This document shows positions 1 through 11,510 of a stretch of 64,000 nt of DNA, in pieces. The notes under the pieces were generated by a model, which saw only the letters and a list, made by a program, of their open reading frames with translations, was not told the origin of the DNA and ran no database searches. Both the position numbers and the translations under genes were made by a program. Numbering within the stretch: position 1 is the stretch's first letter; every line of letters begins with the position of its first letter. Source of the DNA: Anomaloglossus baeobatrachus (lineage: Eukaryota; Chordata; Amphibia; Anura; Aromobatidae); NCBI RefSeq assembly GCF_048569485.1, contig NC_134357.1:482099780-482163779 (forward strand), given 5' to 3'.

Positions 1-573
1 CTGGTAGAGCATTAGCTTTTGGTCTGGGCGATGTACACACTGCAGCCCAACTTGCTGTGAGTAATACTTAATTTTTGGAGGACTTTGTCCTCTTTTTGTT
101 GCTATTTTTATATTTAGTGTAGGGACCTACAGACATAAGGTCCCGTGACGAGGGTGTAGGCTTACGTTTTATGGCCATAAATACCAACAAAAACCTCATA
201 TTTTTTTGTTTGTACAGGATACAGCCAGGCCCCTTTCTGTTGGGCCTTGCATTGTAGAGTGTCTGTCCGTGCATGATACGCAGTGAGGTACGGCTTGGCA
301 GCCCGCCTGATCTAATAGAAGGGCGTCACCTAATAGGCTGCGGGTTTGTGACTGTGCCATCTGCATGTGAACAGCGCTCTATGCAAGCCACTAGTGTGCA
401 GTTTTATCATCTAGAATTCGCCTCCCCTCCATTCCATGGAGGTGTGTGTGTGATCTGCTTCTCCTGCACCTGTGATGCTTCCACATTAGTGGGGGTTTAG
501 CTGTATCCTGGTAGAGCATTAGCTTTTGGCCTGGGCGATGTACACACTGCAGCCCAACTTGCTGTGAGTAATT
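1..573. repeat. Direct repeat pair, 507-bp spacing
   Basis: Bases 1-65 recur at 508-572 with about one mismatch, so the window opens inside a duplicated or tandem unit of about 507 bp. The unit includes a stretch resembling a tRNA A-box (GGTAGAGCATTAG), but no B-box follows. The 440 bases between the two copies show no gene I recognise. A tRNA-derived SINE or a plain tandem duplication are both possible. Confidence 0.6.
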
Positions 574-576
574 GTA

Positions 577-1221
577 TATTACCCCCAAAACATCATACCA
601 ACAGTGAAGTTTGGAGGTGGGAACATCATGGTGTGGGGCTGTTTTTCAGCATATGGAACTGGCAAACTTTGTATAATTGAAGGAAGGTTAAATGTACAAA
701 TGGACCAAGACATTTTTGATATAAGTCTGCTGCCTGGTACCAGGATGATGAAACAAGGGTGGACATTTCAGAACAAGAAGATGATCCCAAAACGCACAGC
801 CAGGAAAAGTCTCAATTGGTTTCAGGGAAAAAATAAAGCTGCTAGAATGGCCGAGCCAATCACCGGACCTGAATCCAACAGAAATCTATGGAAGGAACTA
901 AAGCTCCGAGTTCATGAAAAGAGCTTGGAACCTTCAGGATTTGAAGAGTGTTTGTGTTGAAGAATGGTCCAAAATCACACCTGAGCAATGCAGGCAACTA
1001 ACTTCTCCATACAGGAGGCGTCTTGCAGCTTCATCACCAACAAAGGCTTTTGTACTAACTATTAAATAAATTTCAGTAAACGTGTTCAATACTTTTTCTC
1101 TCATTTCTCATTATTACACAACTTCATTAATGGACATCTGTGGTTTGATTTCTCTGCCTGTGTGGATTGGATGAGTTGTTACCGACATGTGGTGAGAAAT
1201 TCATGTCACCATCAGAAATAT
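577..1221 (+). pseudogene. Tc1-like transposase 3' relic (copy A)
   Basis: The plus strand encodes the carboxyl half of a Tc1/mariner transposase. The block FGGGNIMVWGCFS, the usual core just after the first catalytic Asp, is clear at 610-650. It is followed by frame-disrupted sequence resembling the terminal EEWSKITPEQCRQL segment near 958-1000. The 3' non-coding part (near 1080-1215) matches the tail of a common frog Tc1 family. The amino half and left inverted repeat are absent. The relic ends abruptly where a second Tc1 fragment begins, so it was either truncated or used as a target. Confidence 0.8.
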
Positions 1222-1512
1222 ATTTGATGGCTTGGTTACACCAGTACTGTCAGAAGGAATGGACCCAAATTCCTACCAACTATTGTGAGAAGCTTGTGGA
1301 AGGATATCCAAAACGTTTCACCCAAGTCATACAGTTTAAGGGCAATGGTACCAAATACTAATGAAATGGATGAAAACTTTTGACTTTGCAAATAATTTTG
1401 ATTCCTAATTGACCTAAAACAGGAAAGGTTTATTCTGATTTCAGATAGTTAGAAAAACATGCAGATGTGTCTTTTTAAATAGTGGATGTAACTTCTGGTG
1501 TCAACTGTATAT
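1222..1512 (+). pseudogene. Tc1-like transposase 3' relic (copy B)
   Basis: A second, different Tc1-family carboxyl end. The frame reads EWTQIPTNYCEKLVEGYPKR and ends in the typical Asn-Gly-Thr-Lys-Tyr terminus before a stop near 1359. It continues into a 3' flank resembling that family's inverted-repeat end (ATGTAACTTCTGGTGTCAAC near 1487). Only the last fifth of the transposase remains. It abuts copy A head to tail in the same orientation. Confidence 0.75.
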
Positions 1513-1789
1513 CAATCTGCTCAGCTCTTTCTGCTCTATTACACGCTGCCTGAAGATCAAACTTCATGTATAATGTGACATGATCCGTTAACGTATTTTA
1601 AATAAAACCTGTCATATACAAAGACGTATGAAATAATATCTGGTGCAGAGCTCACTGACAGCAGGACAATCCTGTAATACGAGCCACAGGTGTAACAAGT
1701 CCATTCATGACATTTCTTTCCTCCTAAATCTTCCCCCATCACCTGTGAGTGATATTATTGAGGAGTAGAAGGAACTTCAGCAACTCAGC
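1513..1789. other. No feature recognised
   Basis: About 280 bases of moderate AT content between two Tc1 relics. No coding signal, inverted repeat or simple repeat was seen. Confidence 0.5.
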
Positions 1790-2400
1790 CACAAAGTGGA
1801 GACCCCGTAAACTTACAGAATGGAGTCACCTAGTGCTGAGGAGCGGAGGGCAGAAAAGTCACCAACGCTCTACTGACTCCATAACTGCAGATTCCAGACC
1901 TCCTCTGATAACATCAGCACAAACACTATGCCCGCCAGGAGCTACATGGCCGATCAGCTGCAGACGTACATCACCAAGCTCAATGCCGAGCCGTACATCA
2001 CCAAGCACAATGCCGAGAGTTGAATGGAGTGGTGTAAAGCCACCACCGCTGGACTCTGGAAGAAACATGTTCTGTTCAGTGACTGATCACACTTCTCTAT
2101 CTGGCGTCTGATGTAGGAGTTTGGGTTTAGTGATTGTCAGGAGAACATTACCCGCCTGACTGCATTGTGCCCCCTGTACAGTTTGGTGGAGGAGGGATAA
2201 TGCTATGGATTTGTTATCCAAGACCTTTCATTCCAGTGAAGGGAAATCGTAATCCTTTATCACAAGACATTTTGGACAATTGTAGCTTCCAATTTTGTGC
2301 AAACAGTTTGTGGAAGACCCTTCTCTGTTCCCCATGACTGTGCCCAATGCACAAGTTCCAATATTACCTGTAGGCCTAAAGGATCCAGGAAACCACCATT
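1790..2400 (+). pseudogene. Degraded Tc1-like transposase (copy C)
   Basis: Three plus-strand frames in succession show Tc1 transposase blocks: a YHxxKHNAES-like segment (1960-2010), the WTLE...WSDES region (2045-2070), then VxFGGGGIMxW near 2180-2215 and the PLVPVKGNxN segment around 2230-2255. Frameshifts and stops are scattered throughout and the catalytic set is incomplete. It is an old plain DNA-transposon fossil in the same orientation as copies A and B but from a third subfamily. Confidence 0.7.
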
Positions 2401-2844
2401 CCCTTAAGGGAAGCTTACATACCCAAGCTTTGATAGATCTTTAAAAAAACACTAAAAGGATGATGTGTATCTTGAATGAACAGGTCCCTAAAAATCTTCC
2501 ATTGAGTTTCCTACACCTCCATTCTGTGTTTTGCTGGCAAGCTTCTCCTAGGTGGGACTTCACTAAGGGAGACTTTGAGAGTTTAGTTTTCATCCTCTTA
2601 TGGGTAGAGTAATGGGGGAGATCTCCTGATGCAGTCAGTTGCCTTTCAAGTAAACATGATCTGTGATTTCATTTTTTTTTCCTTATTTAAAAACTGTACA
2701 ATATATTGTATATTTTATGTACTAACAGAAACAACATTTAAAGGTTTTTTTTCTCGAATTTTGTGGGTCCATTCTTAGGTAATGTCATTAACATTGATTT
2801 GCTCAGGGTACTACGAGAGTCAGAGATCCCAACACTCTAAGGAC
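2401..2844. other. No feature recognised
   Basis: AT-rich sequence without a supported gene or terminal repeat. Confidence 0.5.
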
Positions 2845-3351
2845 TTAAAGAGGACCATCCACTAGAATTTTCATGCATAAACTAAAGCCAGTTCTATACT
2901 GGTGCTATCATGCTGATACTATACATACCTTTAGTTGTGAGATCGGATGTATAGTTTCTGAAATATAGGCAAGTAAAGTTTGTGAAATATACTGTTATTT
3001 GATTGATAGGTGCTGCAGAATATCTAATAGGTGGGTTGGATTTTGCTATTTATTCTCGCCCCTGTCTGCCTGTCTTTCCTTCCTCCCTGCCCCTGTAATA
3101 ATAGAGACAGGGGGAGGAAGGACAGGCATGCAGACAGTGCGGGAATAACTAACAAAACCGGACTCACCTTAGATTTTCTGCAGCACCTATCAATCAAATA
3201 ACAGTGCATTTCAAAAACTTTACATGTCTATATTTCAGAAACTATACATCCGATCTCACAACTAAAGGTATGTATAGAATCAGCATGATAGGGCCAGTAG
3301 ATCACTGGCTTTAGTTTATATATGAAAATCCCGGTGGTTGGTACTCTTTAA
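2845..3351. mobile_element. Fold-back MITE
   Basis: A long imperfect palindrome of about 507 bp. The left arm starts TTAAAGAGGACCATCCACTA and the right arm ends in its complement, TGGTACTCTTTAA, with a second complementary pair (ACTAAAGCCAG / CTGGCTTTAGT) about 30-40 bp further in and more (TTGATTGATAGGTGCTGC) near the centre. The interior is non-coding. A TTA-type target duplication is likely but cannot be separated from the arm ends. Confidence 0.75.
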
Positions 3352-4377
3352 AATTGTTAACCAGTGTCAAGGTGTCTGCTCCCATAACACCCACAGAGCC
3401 CCTCCCCCTAAAATAGTGCCCTTTTGTCAAGTTCTGGGTATTATGTATTGTTTTACTTTTTGTACTGTATATGATAGGGTAATTTGCTACTTTGTTCTGT
3501 ATTTATAAATACAAAAAAAGTACCGTATTCTGTAGGCTTTAATAAGAGGAAAAACTCCCCATATGAAGCAAAACTGCCATGATCTAAGAAGGCGGATAGA
3601 TTAATATAGATACTACACTGCATTTTGCTGCATTTTTTTTATTACATTGCCCTACATCCAGAAAAGTCATTATTTGCTTACATTTTGCCAACTTGCATGA
3701 TCTGAATGGAAGGAAGTGTCTGAATATTTCACATTTCTGACTGGATAAAATAATATAGAATATTTCCAAGAAAAAAGACTAAAGACAAAAAGACTGGACC
3801 TTTAAAGGCAATTCTGCCCTAGCTTCAATCTGTGATTACCAGTCATTGAGTGGATGGCAGGGATGAGATACCGGCACATTATTACTATTAATTCTTTGTT
3901 TTAAAAGATGAATTACATAGTTGTGGCTGAAAACTAGGAGGGAAGCCCATGTCTAATACTTATACCTGTTTTGAAATCGAGAATGGAACCCATTAGAAAA
4001 GTAGCATTGGGGGCTTGAGGGTGTAACAACATAAATCAATGCACTTCCAACCAAAGCGTGATTTGTCAGTGTGGTCTTTTCTTTGTTGCAATGATGAGGC
4101 TATCCATGTTTGCTGGTTTTCCAGACAGTAGTAGATTTTAGCATATGTGATCATCAGTATTTTAATCAGCATAAAACTCCATATAAATCCATATTTTCCT
4201 CCAAAGTCAAAATATACATATACTTGACATGACTCTATCAAATAAAATAACTTTTCAAGCTTATCTGAACCCCAACTCCCTTCCCAGTTTAGGTGCAGCA
4301 CTCAGTCTGTTATTGCCCGCAGTTCACATCGATAGCGCTGCAGCTAATCAGCTTGCTCAGTGGCTCTGAGTGTCTCA
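3352..4377. other. No feature recognised
   Basis: About 1 kb of AT-rich sequence. Short open frames here have no recognisable domain. Confidence 0.5.
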
Positions 4378-5111
4378 GGCTAGGTTCACACTTCCGTTAA
4401 ATTGTATCAGTCACAATCCGCTGCTCTGGTAAACAACGGAATCCGTTTGGCGGATTCCGTTGTTCCCATAGACTTGTATGAGCGGCGGATTGTGACTGAT
4501 GATGCTGCGTTGCACCCTCCGCCCGACTGATCAGTCGTGGAATGACTGACCACCGGGCGGGAGGAACGCAGCATGTAACGTTTTTTGAGCAGCGCGATCT
4601 GTAGGATTTTGCTGCGCATGCTCTCTCTGGCTCCCTGCACACGTAACCAGGATACACATCAGGTTGCTAAGCAATGCGCTTTGGTTAGTTACCCAATATT
4701 TACCGTAGTTACGTGTGCAGGGAGCCAGCGCTAAGCGGTGTATGCTGGTTACCAAGATAAATATCGGGTAACCAAGCAAAGTGCTTTGCTTATACCCGAT
4801 ATTTACCCTGGCTGTGCACGGAGCCCGACACTTCCCTGCTCGGCTCCGCCCCCTCCCGCACTCAGCACGTACACACACACACACACACACCTGTCCCCAG
4901 CCCTGCAGTCCCCGCGGCACTGACGTCCTCAGTGCCAAGGCCCCACTCGGCTCCACCCATCCCAAACTCCGCCCCATCACGCTCCGCCGCCCGCACACAA
5001 CAGAGTCTGACAAAGAATTCTGTTCTTTGTCATCCGTTGTACAGCGCATCAGTCACATGCGTCAAGCGACGCATGTGACTGATGCAAAACAACGGAAATG
5101 TGAACTTAGCC
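4378..5111. mobile_element. MITE with TCA target duplication
   Basis: Ends GGCTAGGTTCACACTTCCGT and the complement ACGGAAATGTGAACTTAGCC form inverted repeats of about 20 bp. They are flanked by TCA at 4375-4377 and 5112-5114, a 3-bp duplication as made by Harbinger-type transposases. The interior has repeated motifs such as ATATTTACC and GTTACCCAATATTTACC in both orientations and a short CA run at 4871-4890. It has no transposase; open frames across it are incidental. Confidence 0.75.
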
Positions 5112-6703
5112 TCAAGTGGCAGAGCTGCATAAAATAACGGATACCACAAGCAGAGGCTGAGACTCATGGAGTATGGGTAAAGCAGTTTATTTGCAGCTGG
5201 TTGGGAGGGATGTCACGCAGTAACTAGCGAGGTTCTGCCAGGAGTCAGGGTGCTCCCGTCGAGCGCCGCAGCAAACAGAATACACTGGGAACACAGTACA
5301 ATGGTGATCCCTAGGGCTAGGGAGAGGGGAGTGGGATCACCTCCTATACTCACCCGAGGCTGATGCCTGCACTTAGTGACGTCCCTATATAAGTCCTTCC
5401 CCTCGTCGCCAATCACGTGCCTGGGTCCTTGCTTGCCCTTGACTCACCTTGGCTAGTGAAAAGGCTGGGGAGAGCACTAATCTCACTACTGCCATAAAAC
5501 AACCCAGGGGTTGGAAGAAACTCCAATGCAGCAAACATCATAGGTGAAATTGTCACGAAACTTCAGCTTCTTCTAGGAACTGGCTCTTTCCAAGGTGATC
5601 AGCATAAGAATGATGAGATTCTATATCTAACATCAGATGTTAAGACATCATTATTAATAGGAAAGGGGAGTGGTCAAAAAGAGCTTCACCTGAGATTAAG
5701 GCTCCAAAGGATAGCCAGATATGAAAGCGTCCTTAACCCCTACAGCACCAAAAGAAAGCAAGTACACTTAAACACAAGCTGCAGAGTTATTCACAATAAG
5801 GGGTTTTCCATTTAGGAACTTACCTTTAAGGAACAAAGGAAATTGGAGATCAACTAACCTTGAACTTTTCAAGATCTTACAGAAGACAGTAAATAGAGTT
5901 GTCTTCTTGCTGGTAGTCACAGAGGTACTTGAATACGGTGCATGCGCAGTATGCATTTCGAGCGGAGTTCCGCACACCTCACTTTAGCTGTGCATGTCTT
6001 GAAAGCTACTATGGCAGAGTCGAGATGATGTACCCAAGCCTTAGAAGTCAGTCAAACTACAGTTGTCATGTTTTTAATAAGGGAACTATGAAAATACATA
6101 AAAGCAACTCACCTGTAAATAGTCTGTCTGCAGAACATGCGCAGGAAAATCTTATTTTAAAATAGTTAAAAAAAGATAGTTTAAACTGTTTAAAATTGTA
6201 ATAAATTAAATGGAAAAAATTGTTAGTGACTCTCTTAAGGAGGATTTTTATGTCAATCATTGCGTGCCTATGAAGAGGACATATCTGCATCATTGTTTGC
6301 AGTAAACAATTAAAAGTCTAGGTGTAGCCCTAGATAAAAAATGGGGTAACTAAATCAATCTGTTCTGGTAAAATACAATTTGAAATATTTATTAGCTGCT
6401 AATAATTTGAGAATCCGAATACTCAGACCCGTAGAAGCGCATAAGAGCGTGATATGGCCATGGTCTGTATTCCCCTGCACCCTTTAATACTCCTTCTCTC
6501 CCCCTAGCAGCTATAAGTAAGTAAAGGAGGCACCATGCGCATTACAGGATTTTGCAGAGAAGTATTATGCCCGCGCAGGTGCGAGATTGGGAGCACAGTG
6601 TGGATAATGTATGGTGTGTCATCTATATGAAGCAGGGCAGTAGGACGGTGATTGAGGTGCCGAGCAAGACCAGAGTTGACCTTCAGACCGGACCACACTA
6701 TAG
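5112..6703. other. No gene recognised; unresolved repeats
   Basis: A moderately GC-rich block at 5150-5460 looks like a fragment of a dispersed repeat, possibly an LTR remnant, but I could not find ends. The remainder is AT-rich with no supported gene. Confidence 0.4.
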
Positions 6704-7408
6704 TGTCATGGTCATTTCTCTGTTGTAGAGTTTAGCGATATGTTCTGGGTCAGAGTCTCACTTTACCTTGTGTGACTCTGCTGATTAAATGGATTCCCTT
6801 TCTTTTGGTGAGGAGAGAGTTAATGTTAGTTTACCTTCCAGCTACTCCTGACTTCTGGTCAGGTGTTTCTGGTTTGGACCACGCCCAGGTCCTATATATA
6901 CTCTCTACTTCCAGCAGAGGGTGTCGGTTATTTTCATTAATTCATTTGGAACCTTGGCCAGGAGGTGTAAGGAGCTCAAGAGACCCTCTCTCTGTTGTGC
7001 TTTTTGGCTGCAGCATTGGTGCAGGGTGCAGCAGTTTGTGGGGTGCTGGTTGTATGGTTTGGAAGTTACCCTGTAGTCTGTTTACTTCCTCCTTTTTATG
7101 TTGTTTCCCTTTTTGCACTTTTAGTGGCTCCTTTGTGTGTGGTTGCCATGTGTCCAAGTTGTCGTTATTACCCCAGTTAGTCTTTATTTGTAGGTGGGGT
7201 TGTTGACTTCTGTTCTTGCCCCTTTCCCTGAGGTGGTGTGTTGTACAGGGGGATGTCTTACCATCAAGGACAAGGATAGAAGATAAAGCGAGGTGGAAGG
7301 CCCGGACCTCCCTACCTTTAAGGACACCTATGAGTGCAAGGGTGAGCACAGGGGCCCCAGCCTTAGGGCCAGCATAGGTTGTCCTGTGTTCTCTGGACAC
7401 CCATGACA
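6704..7408 (+). mobile_element. Solo LTR, 705 bp
   Basis: The segment begins TGTCATGGTC and ends CACCCATGACA, a TG...CA pair with 8-bp inverted ends (TGTCATGG / CCATGACA). The flanks TATAG (6699-6703) and CATAG (7409-7413) match at 4 of 5 bases and look like a target duplication. A TATA-like string (CTATATATACTC) near 6891 fits a plus-strand promoter. No internal coding region is attached, so it is a recombined solo LTR, Gypsy-like by guess. Confidence 0.65.
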
Positions 7409-8482
7409 CATAGCAGGGGATTATGAAAGGTATATTTGGGATATGGCGAGGGCATTGAGAATTTTTAGACAGGTTACTGGAATATTGTAAAAGAAGTGAT
7501 AACGGTGTGGCCTTAGTTTATAATGGGGAAACCTGATGACAGGTTCCCTTTAAATTAGCTAGCCATGGTAATGGATAATTTGAGAATCCGAAAAAACAAG
7601 AACACCTGCTCAAACAAAGAATATTGATTTATTCCGAGGTCTCCAACCTTTGTGACTTTTCAATTTCACTGGATTATCGACTAGCAGGTTCCGGCTTTGT
7701 GATCTGAAGTAATTCATCTTTCCTTGTTAAAAATAAAAACCTTGCAGGAATTTCTTTTCAGGGAAGACACATGGGCTATAAAATAACATTTAATTGATAT
7801 AGCAAAAGCCAGACAGACTGTATGGAAACTCACAGAACAAGTCATACAGAAAGTATGGGATATGTACACTAAAAAGATACATTATTCACTGAGCAAATAT
7901 ACAGAGCATTGTGATGGACATCTGTACTTTTTACACTTAGAGATCGGAAAATACCATCCTTTTGGGCTTTCTTCTACATGTTTAAGGCTTATGTCTCAGA
8001 AGGTGAACTATAAAATATATGTTTTGGTACCTTGGAGGTAGACAACCAGAGGAAACCAGAGCAAACAATGGGACAACATCTAGTCTCCATGATGACTTTG
8101 CCATGTTTGCAAACAAAGCTACACGAGTCTACTGCGCACCACCGTACTAGCTTACTAGCCATACCCTGGCAAAGCCTACAATGAATGTACATGGTGGGTT
8201 TTCCCACCAACAGAGGCCATGATGTTGTTTGTCCAAAGTCCATAAATATAAGGGTAGCTTCTGATAAATTAATGGTTAATTCATGGTTACAGATGAAGAG
8301 TAGAAGATCTCAAGTAGAAGGTATCAAGTCTTAAACCTGGATCAGGAATGGATGAGATGTCACAACCAGAGATGAGTGCCGGAACTGGAACGGTGCCAGG
8401 AATGAAAATGATCAGGACTAGAGGAAGACTTCAAGGACAGATACTCAGCCCTATTACAGACCATGTCCCAGTTTTCCAGTCG
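7409..8482. other. No feature recognised
   Basis: AT-rich sequence. A short piece near 7530-7560 resembles the end of a common amphibian fold-back repeat. No supported gene. Confidence 0.5.
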
Positions 8483-9092
8483 TTAAAGATGTGGTTCACT
8501 ACTCTGCAATAGTGATTACATCTCTGTAAAACTGATAGGGAAGGGTTTTTGTAAATACCTTGTTCAGCCAATGCTGCCTGTGAGTGGCGCTAATGCGGTC
8601 CGCTTATTCCCATGAAGTGACCCCCAGGGATCCGTGACTTCTGAGATCCGGAGATGTTACGTTAACTTCCAGTTGACCTGACACCACCGACGCCGGCTCC
8701 AGTCTTCCTGAGTGACTGGACTGTGTGCAGAGTTTCACCACTCGTCACAGCCCAGTATCGCTCCTACTTGCGGCTCTCTACAGTGAATGAGAGCATGCAC
8801 GACATGCTGGGCTGTGATGTTTGCCTGTGACGAGCGGTGAAACGCTGCCCACAGCCCAGTCAGTCAGAAAGACTGGAGCTGACCTCAGTGGTGTCAGGTC
8901 AACTGGAAGCTGACGTGGCATCACCACTTCTGAGAGTTCACGGAGCCCGTGGGGTCACTTCATGGGGCTGAGCTGACTGCAATAGCGCCACTCACAGGAA
9001 GATTTGGCTGAACAAGGTATTTAGAAAAAGCCTTCCCTTTCAATCTTACTGGGATGTGGTCACTATTGCAGAGTAATGAACCACCCATTTAA
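8483..9092. mobile_element. Complete fold-back MITE, ~610 bp
   Basis: The two halves are near-complementary over almost their whole length. Pairs include ACTCTGCAATAGTG with CACTATTGCAGAGT, CCTTGTTCAGCCAA with TTGGCTGAACAAGG, and CAGTTGACCTGACACCACC with its inverse at about 8890. It starts TTAAA and ends TTTAA. This copy provides the uninterrupted form of the element that is split at 14774-34513. Confidence 0.8.
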
Positions 9093-10209
9093 ATATGAAT
9101 TTGCATTCCAGCTTTGCGCTTGAGTTTCATGAGCATTTAGTATGCGCCAAGAGCTTTACCAACTGTACTGAGAGTCAATGAGGTTATTTCTTTTTTCCGG
9201 AGCCTCCTGGACATTGGGCCAGTTCGTACATATGGTTTAAGCCAATTTTAAACAAGGAACAGAATAGGGAAAAAGTGTTAATATAAAGATTCCATAAAAA
9301 CTTTTAGGGAAATATATTTGATAGACATGCACACATCCCCATTGTACTGATGCATGTGCAGAACAGGCAAATGGACAAGTTTAGACAAAAGGCTAATTTA
9401 CGCCTATCCCAAAAGATGTACACATGTCCAGGATATCATTTGGGGCAGCATTAGGCCAAGTCAAGCCAAAGTTGTCAAAAAAGGAGTGGATCCAGTCTGT
9501 CTGACTGAGTCATCATGCTTTAGACCTTGTGGCTCACATATGATGCACCAAGTACCTATATTGCATAAAGCTTTAAAGAACTTTGTCGACGTCAACGAAA
9601 AAAAGATTATTCTTAGGGCAGGCTGCCAACATGGACATGTCCTCACATTTGAATATAATCTTTTTCCTGATGGACTCGTTTTAAGGACATTTGTCCATGA
9701 CACTTAAAGTGTTTTCCTAGCTGCATAGGATATGCTATACATGTCAAATAAATATCTTTCCCACCTTTGGATCTATGTGGAGGGTTTTCCTCACTTCCAA
9801 CCCTACTGAGATAGCCATTGGCAAATGATATCCAGCCTATAGTTATTCAGTGAGGTATAGAGACCGTGACCCAACACCAATGGTTTTTGGCCAATTCATT
9901 TTTATACATCTATGTATGTAGCAGTATGAAATTAAGTATGAGGGACTCATGTTGAGATGGTATTTTGCCATATAGTGACTTGTCAACCTCTTGTCTAAAG
10001 CCCAAGTATTGAATCATACCTGTCACTGATCGGATGTAGTATAGTGAGGCTTTGGACCATTGAGTTACTCCTTCACTACACCACAGCTTCATAGCTGAAA
10101 TGACCAACATCAGCCAGTGTTGGCACAGCTACTTCCTAGGATTGGAAGTCCACATAGATTGAAGTAGATAATACAAATGTATAGTATACATAATATACAT
10201 AGTGTTACT
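9093..10209. other. Sequence downstream of the host gene, no further gene
   Basis: This lies 3' of the minus-strand host gene. A 117-codon open frame at 9354-9707 (plus) has no recognisable domain and is probably chance. No obvious minus-strand polyadenylation hexamer was found close to the stop codon. Confidence 0.45.
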
Positions 10210-10580
10210 TCAGATAGCAACACCCGCAATATGGGCAATGTTCCTGAGAACCTCACTGGCTTCTTCTTCGTACTCGGTTGACAATTGTTTAGCTTTGTCT
10301 ATGTTCTTCATGTTCTCCTCTAGGTTTTCAACCAGACGTATCTGGTCCAGATATCCAGGATTGAGCTCCTTTATTTTCTCAGTCATTTCTTCTTTTTTCT
10401 GACTCAAAGAGAACACCATGCCCCCCAGCTTGGTCTGGCTACCAATAAGAACTTTAGTTGCCCTACTCAGCTCTTTCATAAGTTCCTGTGATTGCTGCAA
10501 TTTTTCTGGGATGTCCTCATTCGGTTCTACAAGTAGATTAAAGTTGTATCCTTTCATTTGTATCTGGATGTTATAGTTGC
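10210..10580 (-). CDS. Host gene, coding exon 4 (last), helical protein of unknown function
   Basis: Terminal exon of a four-exon minus-strand gene. The acceptor is a pyrimidine-rich tract ending in AG just before 10580, and the frame runs to TGA at 10212-10210. It encodes the last 122 residues of a predicted 217-residue protein. The sequence is rich in Leu, Lys and Glu with heptad-like spacing (LQQSQELMKEL, LVENLEENMKNI), so long amphipathic helices or a coiled coil are expected. It ends in a short apolar stretch, NIAHIAGVAI. There is no signal peptide or convincing membrane segment. The junction to exon 3 is phase 1 on both sides, completing a Ser codon. I do not recognise the family and assign no function. 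Exon joining is inferred from splice signals and phase only. Confidence 0.7.
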
Positions 10581-11109
10581 CTAGAAAGGAAGAAAATAAA
10601 CTTATAAGATCTAAGGTAAACTGAAATGTTGGTAGAGTAACATGTCAGGGATATATTACATCCTAACTTCATATTTAAAAGATTCTCCAGCCAGATGAGC
10701 ATTTTCCAGAAGTTGCACAATTGTAGCCACGAACAGGGAATAGATTATACAGAAAGAATGATGGAGTGGTGGCACTAGATCAATGAAAGATCAAAGAGGT
10801 AGCACCACCATTAACCTAATATTGAGATATCGTTGTTAGTCTCATCTCCACTTTTGGCCCCATTTTGACATAAACATGGGCTTACTGTGTTTGATATGTA
10901 TGAAGACTGCTATCTGTCTTACAGAAAATGGGGAAGGCTTAACTATTAAAATGAGCCAGCCTGCCTCCTTTACACACATCACTGATCATGTGCTGATATA
11001 TGGAATGGAGGGTGATGATCGCTCTAGTGTTGGCACCAAAGTAGAAACGTCAGGTATTGGCACTGATATCCCCACATCTCTTCAGGTTTCTTAGTTTTAA
11101 GTTAAGTCA

Positions 11110-11510
11110 AGAGTAGAGAACTTAATCCCTATGGAGCATCTGTGGGGCCTCCTCAAACAGATGATGGTGGAGCACAACGTCTCTAACATCCACCAGCTCC
11201 ATGATGTCGTCATGGAGGATGGGAGAAGATCCAGTGACTCCTATGAAGCTCTAGTGAACTCCATTCCCAAGAGAGTTAAGGCAGTACTTGAAAATAATGG
11301 TGATAAAATATTGACACTTTGGGCACAATTTGGACCTTTTCACTAACTGGTATACTCACTTTTGTTGCCAGTGGTTTAGACATTAACGGCTGTGTGTTGA
11401 GTTATTTAGAGGGCACCAAATTTACATTGTTATATAAACTGTACACTGACTACTTTACATTGTATCAAAGTGTCAGATGCCTATAACGTTATTTATGATG
11501 AACAGGTACT
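11110..11510 (+). pseudogene. Tc1-like transposase carboxyl relic (copy D)
   Basis: A plus-strand frame at 11131-11346 reads MEHLWGLLKQMM and onward to IPKRVKAVLENNGDK and a stop. This is the segment after the catalytic Glu of a Tc1/mariner transposase; the Glu of the ...P-M-E-H-L-W block is present. The 3' flank (CACTTTTGTTGCCAGTGG near 11360) is the usual tail of this family. It lies antisense inside intron 3 of the host gene. Confidence 0.75.

Noticed and set aside
1-70. tRNA-Lys-like string GGTAGAGCATTAG
   Set aside because: Only an A-box-like match; no B-box, acceptor stem or anticodon arm can be folded from the following bases.
7989-8243. 84-codon minus-strand frame
   Set aside because: Isolated, no domain and no splice signals that join it to the host gene.
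9354-9707. 117-codon plus-strand frame
   Set aside because: No homology that I recognise, no splice partner and no good start context; treated as chance.
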